From: Nitrospira sp. SG-bin2
Lineage (GTDB): Bacteria; Nitrospirota; Nitrospiria; Nitrospirales; Nitrospiraceae
Length of the DNA: 10,126 bases
Direction of reading: 5' to 3'
Assembly: GCA_002083405.1 (NCBI GenBank)
Contig: LVWT01000034.1
Coordinates: 1-10,126 of the forward strand
Below the pieces are notes generated by a model. The model searched no databases, had not been told where the DNA came from, and saw nothing but the letters and a program-made list of their open reading frames with translations. Positions 1 to 4,884 of the stretch are shown here, one piece after another; position 1 is the stretch's first letter, and each line of letters begins with the position of its first letter. Position numbers and translations under genes: made by a program.

Positions 1-696
1 GGCGACGTGGCTACCTTCCGGTCCAAGGGCGGATCGTTGGGGTGGAAGTGCACCAGCTACACGAGGCAGGCGGGAACGCCCATCACCATTACCGCGTCTC
101 AAATCCCGAATGACTCAGTCACCTATGCGCGGATGCAGAATGTGTCCGCGACAGCCAGGCTGTTGGGCCGTGCCAGTTCGGGGGCTGGCGATGTTGAGGA
201 ACTGTCTGTAGCCGGTGGCTTGGGTTTCTCCGGGACCACCCTGACTCATACCGGCGTTATCCAGACTATCACCGATCGCTACACGACGTACGCCAGCCAC
301 ACGACAGCCATTCCGGATGACAACTCCATCCCCCAGGTGACCGAAGGGACGGAGGTCATATCGAGGTCGTTCACGCCGTTATCCGCAAGCAGCACCATCA
401 GGATCAGAGTCTCGGTGTTCGGCGGTGGCAGCGCGTCCAACGTGAAGGCTGCTGCCGCCATCTTCAAAGATGGCGCGGCCAATGCAATTGCTGCTTGTTC
501 CCAGGGTGCTGCGGGCACAGCGGTAACGCTCGCGTACAGCTTTGAATACACCGAAGCCTCGGGCTCTACCGCGGCGCGGACTTACAGCCTGCGCGTTGGA
601 CCGGACAGCGGCACGTTCTACAGCAACGGTCTATCGACCGGCCGTCTGTATGGCGGGGTCGCCGGCATCACTATGACGATTGAAGAGTACCTGTGA
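1..696 (+). CDS. Tail fibre / receptor-binding protein, C-terminal part (5' partial)
   Basis: The reading frame is open to the first base and no ribosome binding site precedes the GTG at 7, so this is probably the C-terminal 231 residues of a longer virion protein. The segment VTYARMQNVSATARLLGR followed by a GAGDVEEL stretch (bases about 118-207) is a motif I recognise from many phage tail fibres and collar-type proteins, where it precedes the receptor-binding tip. The remainder is rich in Ser, Thr, Gly and Ala with alternating hydrophobic residues, as expected of a beta-rich fibre head. It ends LYGGVAGITMTIEEYL. There is no signal peptide or TM segment. It is the last structural gene before the acetyltransferase and the lysis genes and ends 2 bases from the convergent acetyltransferase stop. 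Assignment as a tail-tip protein is fairly secure. The receptor is unknown. Confidence 0.7.
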   Translation, partial: GDVATFRSKGGSLGWKCTSYTRQAGTPITITASQIPNDSVTYARMQNVSATARLLGRASSGAGDVEELSVAGGLGFSGTTLTHTGVIQTITDRYTTYASHTTAIPDDNSIPQVTEGTEVISRSFTPLSASSTIRIRVSVFGGGSASNVKAAAAIFKDGAANAIAACSQGAAGTAVTLAYSFEYTEASGSTAARTYSLRVGPDSGTFYSNGLSTGRLYGGVAGITMTIEEYL

Positions 697-698
697 TG

Positions 699-1331
699 TC
701 ATTGCCCGTCCAAGTCGGCTGTATCAAAACCAGAGGTGGAGCGCGGTCCCATCTTGGCCCTTATCTCTGCGATCTCTCGATCATACTGCTCCCAGAACTG
801 CTGAGACATCTCAGTCTCGGCAAGCCAGTTCTCCCAATCATCCCTGAGGATGGAAACCATGTGGAGATCGAGGAACTTCCCGTCCCTGAATATGTGCTGG
901 CGCAGACATCCGTCCCGGCGCATCCCAAGCTTTTCGTGAATGCGCATGATGGGGTTGTCACCGATCACCTCGCCGTGGAGCTTGTTCAATCCGAGAGTGT
1001 CGAAGACGTATCGAATGATCCACTGATCAACGAACGTCCCGACGCCCTTACCGGTCGCGGACTGCTCAGCAATGTAGAAGCCCCAAGAGCAATGTTGGTT
1101 GGCGCGATCGATCCGGATAACGGACGCCATTCCGACACCTTGGCCGTCAACTTCGATGATCCAGTACTTGGCGTCATCGCGCGTCAGCGCCTTGGCGAAC
1201 CAAGCCGCGTGTTCCTCTGGGCCGATAACGTGGTCAGTGAACATGAACTTCCGGACGTGCGGCAGATTCCGCCACTCCCGGAGCTGGTCTCGGTCGCTCT
1301 CTACAACCGGACGAAGGGAAATGTTTGCCAT
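699..1331 (-). CDS. PseH-like GNAT N-acetyltransferase (210 aa), probable moron gene
   Basis: A GNAT acetyltransferase most like PseH, the acetyl-CoA-dependent N-acetyltransferase of the pseudaminic acid pathway (acts on UDP-4-amino-4,6-dideoxy-AltNAc). Visible family marks are EWRN at 19-22, VRKFMFTDHVI at 26-36, EEH..WF at 39-45, YWIIE at 56-60, WGFYIAEQ at 83-90, the acetyl-CoA loop ATGKGVG at 92-98, LNKLHGEV at 115-122 and IHEKLGMRRDG at 131-141. The PseH-like core ends near residue 168. About 40 extra helical, charged residues follow. The start chosen is ATG 1331-1329, because the family core begins at ISLRP. The open frame continues upstream but is only antisense to the exported-protein gene. 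No Shine-Dalgarno precedes this ATG; a promoter-like sequence places +1 at the ATG. It is the only minus-strand gene among the late genes. Substrate and role in surface-glycan change are inferred. Confidence 0.85.
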   Translation of the reverse strand: MANISLRPVVESDRDQLREWRNLPHVRKFMFTDHVIGPEEHAAWFAKALTRDDAKYWIIEVDGQGVGMASVIRIDRANQHCSWGFYIAEQSATGKGVGTFVDQWIIRYVFDTLGLNKLHGEVIGDNPIMRIHEKLGMRRDGCLRQHIFRDGKFLDLHMVSILRDDWENWLAETEMSQQFWEQYDREIAEIRAKMGPRSTSGFDTADLDGQ

Positions 1332-1635
1332 GCGTAAATTAATTCTGGCATCGGCCCTTCTGTCAACCCTGTCCCTGCCTGCCCTAGCAGAGGATCCCCC
1401 CTGCCTACCTGTAGACCAGCTCGCGGCAAAACTAGCCGCAGAGTTCCGGGAGATAAGCGTAGGGCAGGGCATCGGACAGGATGGGAAGTTCATGCTGGTG
1501 ATCTTCGCATCCCCGAACGGGGAGACGTGGACGGCTGCGATGGTCAGACCTGACGGGCTGGCCTGCTTTGCGGCGGCTGGTACCGACTGGCAGGAGCGGC
1601 ATGATCCGGCGCCTGCGGCGGAGGAGGGGTTGTGA
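1330..1635 (+). CDS. Small exported protein (101 aa), function unknown
   Basis: The N-terminus is a clear Sec signal peptide: MRK, a hydrophobic core ILASALLSTLSLP and a likely cleavage site ALA|ED after residue 20. The mature part (about 81 residues) has two cysteines (C25, C79) that could form a periplasmic disulfide, and a conserved-looking core GETWTAAMVRPDGLACFAA at 64-82. I recognise similar small 'WT..MVRPDG.AC' proteins near phage lysis genes but know no function. ATG 1330 is preferred because AAGGGA (1314-1319) lies about 11 bases before it. The in-frame ATG 1321 would be too close to that site. The last base pairs overlap the next gene (GTG 1632 inside TTGTGA). The start codon interlocks with the divergent acetyltransferase ATG in a shared CATG. 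Confidence 0.75.
   Translation: MRKLILASALLSTLSLPALAEDPPCLPVDQLAAKLAAEFREISVGQGIGQDGKFMLVIFASPNGETWTAAMVRPDGLACFAAAGTDWQERHDPAPAAEEGL
1338..1366 (-). promoter_or_regulatory. Sigma70-type promoter for the acetyltransferase gene
   Basis: On the minus strand, a perfect TTGACA (1366-1361) is followed by a 17-base spacer (1360-1344) and ATTAAT (1343-1338, 4 of 6 matches to TATAAT). Six bases (TTACGC) then lead directly to the ATG at 1331, so the expected +1 coincides with the A of the start codon. A TAATTT alternative -10 (1341-1336, 19-base spacer) has the better-conserved A and T but worse spacing. The element lies inside the signal-peptide codons of the divergent + strand gene. TTGAC-type -35 boxes with loosely conserved -10 boxes are typical of alphaproteobacterial housekeeping promoters. 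Confidence 0.6.
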
Positions 1636-1853
1636 GCGACCTCAACGGCGTGTCCGAAGCAATAGGGCAGCTCCGGGCGGATGTCCGGAACCTTGCCCGT
1701 ACCGTGGAAGCCCTGACGGAGCATGTGGAGGGATTGCGGAAGACATCCTGGACCACCAGGGGATTGATCGCCGGCCTCACCCTCACCGGGGGAGCGATCG
1801 GCGGGAAGATTGCGGCACTCTTCGGCGGCTTGCCACCGTCGCAGCATCCCTGA
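1632..1853 (+). CDS. Coiled-coil, single-TM holin-like protein (73 aa)
   Basis: GTG start at 1632 overlapping the previous stop by 4 bases, with a strong GGAGG at 1620-1624. Residues 3-37 form a heptad-rich helix (LNGVSEAIGQLRADVRNLARTVEALTEHVEGL), followed by one TM segment at about 43-66 (Gly/Ala/Leu-rich, GLIAGLTLTGGAIGGKIAALFGG) and a short tail. This coiled-coil plus C-terminal TM layout is that of XhlA-like lysis membrane proteins and of several small phage holins. The position between an exported protein and the MPE/endolysin genes fits a lysis role. Sequence alone cannot distinguish a holin from a membrane anchor or antiholin. A second holin-like gene lies at 3900. Confidence 0.65.
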   Translation: MSDLNGVSEAIGQLRADVRNLARTVEALTEHVEGLRKTSWTTRGLIAGLTLTGGAIGGKIAALFGGLPPSQHP

Positions 1854-1857
1854 TGCC

Positions 1858-2796
1858 ATGACTGCCCCCAAGTGTTCTGACGAAGAGTTCATGCGCTTGT
1901 TTCAGACCCTCGGAGCAACAAAGACCGCCGAACATCTCAAGAGTCCCGAGAGGGCTGTCTATGCCCGGAGACGCGGGATCGAGAAGAAGCTGGGCCGTAC
2001 CCTGACCGCTCCGTCATTCCATGCCCCTGAACATGAGGGCCGTATTCATCGAACCGTGAAGGATGGCGTGATCCTTATTGGATCTGACGCCCACTACTGG
2101 CCTGGCATCATCTCGACGGCGCATAGAGCTTTCGTAAGGGCCTGTAAGGAGTTCAAGCCAAGGATTGTTGTGATGAACGGCGACGTGCTAGACGGCGCGT
2201 CAATCAGCCGGCACCCGCCAATCGGATGGGAGAGCAGGCCAAGCCTCATTCAAGAAATCGAAACCTGTCAGGAGCGGTTGGAGGAAATCCGCCGCGCTTC
2301 GGAGGGCGCCGATCACATTTGGCCCCTCGGAAACCATGATGGACGCTTCTCGCAGAGGCTTGCCATGCAGGCCCCCGAGTACGCGAGAGTCAATGGCACG
2401 AAGCTCCGCGATCACTTCCCAGAGTGGGAGCCGTGCTGGTCGGTGTGGTTGAACGAGTCGGTCGTTGTAAAGCACCGGGGCCGGGGCGGGATTCATGCCC
2501 CACATAACAATACAGTCAACGCCGGACTCAGCATCGTGACCGGCCACCTGCACAGCCTCAAGGTCACACCTTGGACTGATTACACGGGATCTAGATGGGG
2601 AGTTGATACTGGCACACTGGCTCAAGTCTACGGCCCGCAGTTCAATTCCTACATGGAGGATGGTTTTCGCTCGTGGCGGTCGGGCTTTGCAGTGCTGACA
2701 TTCCACGAAGGCGAATTGCTCTGGCCCGAGTTGGTGCACGTGCGGGACGAAGAGCGCGGAATCGTTGAATTTCGTGGGAAAATCTGGCATGTTTAG
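1858..2796 (+). CDS. Calcineurin-like metallophosphoesterase with N-terminal HTH-like segment (312 aa)
   Basis: The dimetal phosphoesterase motifs occur in order: SDAH at 76-79 (the usual D-x-H), GDVLD at 108-112, GNHD at 158-161, a lone H at 206 and GHLH at 229-232. All expected metal ligands are present, so it is probably an active nuclease or phosphodiesterase. Residues about 7-46 (SDEEFMRLFQTLGATKTAEHL, then an Arg-rich helix) resemble a helix-turn-helix placed before the catalytic domain, suggesting DNA binding. Start ATG 1858 follows the previous stop by 4 bases. An earlier ATG at 1810 would read through the holin-like gene and is disfavoured, although no strong Shine-Dalgarno is visible before 1858. 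Phage MPEs of this type are common, but the substrate is unknown (DNA, RNA or nucleotide). The end overlaps an alternative start of the next gene. Confidence 0.85.
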   Translation: MTAPKCSDEEFMRLFQTLGATKTAEHLKSPERAVYARRRGIEKKLGRTLTAPSFHAPEHEGRIHRTVKDGVILIGSDAHYWPGIISTAHRAFVRACKEFKPRIVVMNGDVLDGASISRHPPIGWESRPSLIQEIETCQERLEEIRRASEGADHIWPLGNHDGRFSQRLAMQAPEYARVNGTKLRDHFPEWEPCWSVWLNESVVVKHRGRGGIHAPHNNTVNAGLSIVTGHLHSLKVTPWTDYTGSRWGVDTGTLAQVYGPQFNSYMEDGFRSWRSGFAVLTFHEGELLWPELVHVRDEERGIVEFRGKIWHV

Positions 2797-2860
2797 CGGA
2801 CTGACGCACCGCGCCAACGGCGCGCCAGCCCTAACCAGGAAACCGACAGGAGCGGTTCCC

Positions 2861-3268
2861 ATGGCTGATGCCAGCCTATTCAAGGCTTGCTACATCTGCA
2901 AGCAGTCCAAGCCTCACGCCGAATTTCGGAGTGTCAGAAAGCGCCGCGATAGCAAGGTGCGGTTGATGCCGTACTGCCTGCCGTGCGAAGCCGAATACAA
3001 GAAGCAGCACTACCAAAAGAACAAGGACCACGTTCGAAGGAAGTCGCGCGAGTGGATGAATGATGAGCTTGAGATTGAGGCGGTCGAAGAAGATGCCGAA
3101 CCAGAGCGTGAATACTTCGTGGACAAGATCGATCTGCCGGAGCTGCGCCGCTACGTCTGCCTTGACCTGGCGAGAATGTGCGGACCCCTCCCCGACAAGA
3201 CTGTAGACCTCGCGAAGAAGATGGAGGCCTTCCTGCTTGGCAAGGGGCCGCGTGCCGTCAATGAGTAA
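2861..3268 (+). CDS. Cys4 zinc-finger phage protein, HNH-associated type (135 aa)
   Basis: Two CxxC knuckles (C10-C13 and C39-C42) separated by a basic linker, followed by a Lys/Arg-rich helix (EAEYKKQHYQKNKDHVRRK at 43-61), strongly resemble the zinc ribbon found at the front of phage HNH/endonuclease-VII-like proteins. No clear HNH catalytic triad follows. The second half is acidic (DELEIEAVEEDAEPERE) and then helical. It is therefore likely a nucleic-acid-binding protein rather than a proven nuclease. ATG 2861 is chosen because AGGAG at 2848-2852 precedes it by 8 bases. The longer frame from ATG 2789 would overlap the MPE stop and lacks a site. It overlaps the following gene by 8 bases. 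Confidence 0.65.
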   Translation: MADASLFKACYICKQSKPHAEFRSVRKRRDSKVRLMPYCLPCEAEYKKQHYQKNKDHVRRKSREWMNDELEIEAVEEDAEPEREYFVDKIDLPELRRYVCLDLARMCGPLPDKTVDLAKKMEAFLLGKGPRAVNE

Positions 3269-3437
3269 GCCCATCCCCTACGCCATCCAGACCTTCCCCG
3301 GAGAGCAAATCTACCTCCGCACCGGGAACGATGAGCCTCTACCGATCAGCGATATGCAAGCCCTGTTTCTGTCCTTCCAACTGATGGGGTTTGTGCTGGG
3401 GAACATGCAAGTGAAGGCGAGAGCGAATGGCCATTGA
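3261..3437 (+). CDS. Small hypothetical phage protein (58 aa)
   Basis: A 58-residue frame between the zinc-finger gene and the endolysin gene, overlapping the former by 8 bases and the latter by 11 bases. It begins MSKPIPYAIQTFPGEQIYLRTG and continues with a mixed hydrophobic helix (MQALFLSFQLMGFVLGNMQ at 32-50) that could be amphipathic or a weak membrane segment. No family is recognised. The ribosome binding site is poor, so translation may depend on coupling to the upstream gene. It is kept because the three-gene overlap chain has no other way to fill this stretch. A longer start at GTG/ATG 3237 is possible but would overlap the zinc-finger gene further. Confidence 0.55.
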   Translation: MSKPIPYAIQTFPGEQIYLRTGNDEPLPISDMQALFLSFQLMGFVLGNMQVKARANGH

Positions 3438-3903
3438 CCCTAAGCACCTCCGAGACCTCGTTATCAAGCCGGCCTGCGAAGCTATCGGGCTGTATTCGCT
3501 TGCGGCAGAAGAATTGTTGCTCGGCACGGCCTGTCAGGAGTCCAAGTGCGGGACGTTCCTGAAGCAGCTCGGCAAGGGCCCGGCGCTGGGCATCTTCCAG
3601 ATGGAGCCGCGCACATACCACGATCACTGGTCGCATTTTCTGGTGGGCAGGGAGCTTGGCCAGAAGGCGGGAGCGATGGCGTATTGGGGATCAACCGACG
3701 CACACCCCGCACCGGAGCAGATGATCTGGAATTTGCGGTTCGCTGCAGCGATGTGCCGCATCCATTACTACCGTGTGAAAGACCCGCTTCCGGCAGCCGG
3801 TGACATCCCGGCGCAGGCTGCCTACTGGAAGCGGTTCTACAACACCCCGAAAGGGGCCGGGACCGTCGAAGAGTATCTTAACAACTGGAGAAAATTGTCA
3901 TGA
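3427..3903 (+). CDS. Endolysin, lysozyme/lytic transglycosylase-like (158 aa)
   Basis: A muralytic enzyme candidate. GTACQES at 33-39 supplies a predicted catalytic Glu (E38), followed by GPALGIFQMEP at 51-61. This ES...GxxQ spacing matches the active-site pattern of SLT/goose-type lysozyme folds. I recognise the arrangement 'LLLGTA.QES..G..LKQLG.GPALGI.QMEP' from many phage lysis proteins. The C-terminal YWKRFYNTPKGAGTVEEYLNNW is also typical. There is no signal peptide or SAR segment, so export would need a holin, and two holin-like genes flank it. AAGG at 3414-3417 lies 9 bases before ATG 3427. It ends in an ATGA overlap with the 60-residue membrane protein. The cleavage specificity (muramidase or transglycosylase) cannot be told from sequence. 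Confidence 0.8.
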   Translation: MAIDPKHLRDLVIKPACEAIGLYSLAAEELLLGTACQESKCGTFLKQLGKGPALGIFQMEPRTYHDHWSHFLVGRELGQKAGAMAYWGSTDAHPAPEQMIWNLRFAAAMCRIHYYRVKDPLPAAGDIPAQAAYWKRFYNTPKGAGTVEEYLNNWRKLS

Positions 3904-4082
3904 ATGACGTTGTTGCCTGGGTTGTCGGCCATGCCGGCGACCTCATTCTGGCGGCGACCGCGACCGTTGCTGCGGCCTCTGCCATCGCGAACCTGACGCC
4001 CACCGATGCCGATAACAAGGCCGTCGCTTGGGTTGCCAAGGTCGTGAACTTTCTTGCGTTAAACTGGAAGAAGCCCGCGTGA
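3900..4082 (+). CDS. Holin-like small membrane protein (60 aa)
   Basis: Starts at ATG 3900 inside the endolysin stop (ATGA), with GGAG at 3887-3890. Residues 14-31 (DLILAATATVAAASAIAN) form a moderately hydrophobic Ala-rich segment, followed by NLTPTDADNK and a second helix (VAWVAKVVNFLALNW at 42-56) with a basic tail. Similar '...LTPT.KDD...ALNVGKAK' proteins sit directly after endolysins in other phages and are usually called holins or lysis-associated. Placement between endolysin and spanin candidates supports this. Hydrophobicity is modest, so a peripheral role is possible. It ends in a GTGA overlap with the next gene. Confidence 0.6.
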   Translation: MNDVVAWVVGHAGDLILAATATVAAASAIANLTPTDADNKAVAWVAKVVNFLALNWKKPA

Positions 4083-4312
4083 ACTGGCTGGCCCTCATAA
4101 CCGGCGTCATCAAGCTTGTCTCCGCGCTGGCTGACTACCTGCGGGAGAAGAAGCTGATGGACGCCGGCGAGGCGCAGGCAATTGTGGCAGGCAATGCGGA
4201 AACCCTGAAGAGGCTGGAAGATGCGCGCAAGGGCCGGGATGCGATGCAGGCTGGCGACGGCGATAGCGCTGAGTGGGCTGAGCGGGTGCGCCGCAAGTAC
4301 CAGCGCGACTGA
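4079..4312 (+). CDS. Inner-membrane spanin (Rz-like) candidate (77 aa)
   Basis: GTG start at 4079 overlaps the preceding TGA (GTGA), with GGAAG at 4066-4070 eight bases upstream. The N-terminal stretch NWLALITGVIKLVSALADYL (2-21) can form a single TM segment. Residues 22-57 are a charged helix with coiled-coil character (LREKKLMDAGEAQAI..., NAETLKRLEDARKGRD), and the tail is charged. N-terminal TM plus periplasmic helix is the layout of i-spanins. The decisive context is the Rz1-like lipoprotein gene that starts inside it in another frame. It is shorter than classical Rz (about 150 residues), so the assignment rests on context. The upstream in-frame ATG at 4028 is rejected because it would lie wholly within the holin-like gene. 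Confidence 0.6.
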   Translation: MNWLALITGVIKLVSALADYLREKKLMDAGEAQAIVAGNAETLKRLEDARKGRDAMQAGDGDSAEWAERVRRKYQRD

Positions 4313-4439
4313 TTCGTTCTGCCAAGCCTACCAACCGATCTATTACAGCGTATCAGCCACCCCGGTTGATGTGCAGAAACAGATCGACGCCAACAACGGC
4401 GCCTATGAGTGCGCCTGCAACAAGGATTGCCCGCAATGA
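4239..4439 (+). CDS. Rz1-like outer-membrane spanin lipoprotein, embedded (66 aa)
   Basis: The N-terminus MRCRLATAIALSGLSGC carries a lipobox LSG|C at residues 14-17, so the mature protein would be lipidated at C17. After it come Cys-rich residues and the core PIYYSVSATPVDVQKQIDAN, matching a pattern I know from Rz1-like lipoproteins of many phages ('PI..S..DT.....QI..HN'). The gene starts inside the preceding Rz-like gene in another frame and runs 127 bases past its end, the usual overlapped two-component spanin arrangement. ATG 4239 (AAGGG at 4229-4233) gives a short n-region. ATG 4221 (AAGAGG at 4208-4213) would add six residues and cannot be excluded. The mature part has five further or shared cysteines, more than usual. 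It ends in an ATGA overlap. Confidence 0.7.
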   Translation: MRCRLATAIALSGLSGCAASTSATDSFCQAYQPIYYSVSATPVDVQKQIDANNGAYECACNKDCPQ

Positions 4440-4606
4440 GCAGCCAATGCCCGGTGTGCGGGGCGGTGATTGCTGATCCGGAGGATTGCGCCAGTTCTAA
4501 GGAGATTATCGAGAAAAAGATAAACTCTGTAGAACCCAACCCCTACGAAGGGGCCTACAGCAAATACCCGGTCATAGATAATGCTGTGCTGGCGTTGGTC
4601 CGATGA
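4436..4606 (+). CDS. Small Cys-containing hypothetical protein (56 aa)
   Basis: Begins at ATG 4436 in an ATGA overlap with the lipoprotein stop, with AAGGA at 4422-4426 nine bases upstream. Residues 4-7 are CPVC followed by GAVIADPEDC, a rubredoxin- or zinc-ribbon-like knuckle with only three cysteines, so any metal site would be incomplete or formed between subunits. The rest (KEIIEKKINSVEPNPYEGAY) is polar with no TM segment. No family is recognised. The overlaps at both ends suggest it is a translated part of the lysis operon. Confidence 0.6.
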   Translation: MSSQCPVCGAVIADPEDCASSKEIIEKKINSVEPNPYEGAYSKYPVIDNAVLALVR

Positions 4607-4716
4607 TCTGCCTGGCCATCCTCTTTCTGATAGCTCTCGGCGCCATCGCCCTGTCTGGGGTGTTCTGGTGGCTGGAGAAGAACGGGTATATCGGCGGCGG
4701 GCCGGGGGTGGAGTGA
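4603..4716 (+). CDS. TM micro-protein (37 aa)
   Basis: ATG 4603 overlaps the previous TGA (ATGA), and the stop TGA 4714-4716 overlaps the next ATG by one base. The product is MICLAILFLIALGAIALSGV followed by FWWLEKNGYIGGG and a short tail. That is one confident TM helix (residues 2-23) with aromatic interface residues and a Gly-rich C-terminus. No family is recognised. Its position at the end of the lysis operon fits a holin partner, an antiholin or a superinfection-exclusion peptide, all inference. It is supported mainly by the perfect overlap chain and the clean hydrophobic segment. Confidence 0.6.
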   Translation: MICLAILFLIALGAIALSGVFWWLEKNGYIGGGPGVE

Positions 4717-4853
4717 TGGCGTTAACTACTAGTGACTACCGATCTAGTAGTTCAGTCATGCGCCTAGCCCTCCTTATCCTGCTCAGCATAGTGGCGGTGA
4801 TGGCCCTACTAGCTGCGGCGAAGGAGGGGATTCTGGACCCGGAGACGTGGTGA
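4716..4853 (+). CDS. TM micro-protein (45 aa)
   Basis: Starts at ATG 4716, overlapping the previous stop by one base (TGATG), with a G-rich stretch (GGGGG at 4704-4708) as possible ribosome binding site. Residues 1-14 are polar (Ser/Thr-rich). Residues 15-35 are one TM helix (MRLALLILLSIVAVMALLAAA) and the tail is acidic. The polar leader is encoded by DNA that contains a 9-bp inverted repeat, so the true start may instead be ATG 4758 with the repeat acting upstream of it, although no ribosome binding site is seen there. It is the last late gene before the non-coding junction. Function unknown. Confidence 0.5.
   Translation: MALTTSDYRSSSSVMRLALLILLSIVAVMALLAAAKEGILDPETW
4724..4752. repeat. 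9-bp perfect inverted repeat
   Basis: AACTACTAG (4724-4732) and CTAGTAGTT (4744-4752) are perfect reverse complements separated by 11 bases. The arms are AT-rich and contain CTAG, unlike the GC-rich surroundings. It could be an operator for a dimeric repressor or an RNA hairpin. There is no T-tract after it, so it is not an obvious terminator. It lies in the polar leader codons of the 45-residue ORF. Confidence 0.7.
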
Positions 4854-4871
4854 CGGGTGGGGATTTGTGAA

Positions 4872-4884
4872 GTTTCCTGGAAAC
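4872..4884. repeat. 13-bp palindrome GTTTCC-T-GGAAAC
   Basis: GTTTCC (4872-4877) and GGAAAC (4879-4884) form a palindrome around one central T. Its right arm is part of an inverted copy of the CGGTTTCCA 9-mer repeated at the integrase 3' end. It is a candidate protein-binding site in the non-coding junction. With a one-base loop it is unlikely to act as an RNA hairpin. Confidence 0.6.

Noticed and set aside
1..700. Diversity-generating retroelement variable repeat in the tail protein
   Set aside because: No reverse transcriptase or template repeat is in the window, and no adenine-biased repeat pair was seen.
640..760. Bidirectional terminator between the convergent tail and acetyltransferase genes
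   Set aside because: I looked for a stem followed by a T-tract on either strand and saw none convincing.
693..1337. 214-residue + strand ORF covering the acetyltransferase gene
   Set aside because: It is antisense to a clear GNAT family protein and shows no motif of its own; it is a by-product of GC-rich codons.
1332..1892. N-terminal extension of the acetyltransferase frame (to 397 residues)
   Set aside because: The PseH-like core starts at residue 4 of the shorter form; the extension is low-complexity antisense of the exported and holin-like genes.
2200..3274. Two minus-strand ORFs (227 and 132 residues) opposite the MPE and zinc-finger genes
   Set aside because: They lie against genes with clear motifs, correct ribosome sites and good third-position GC.
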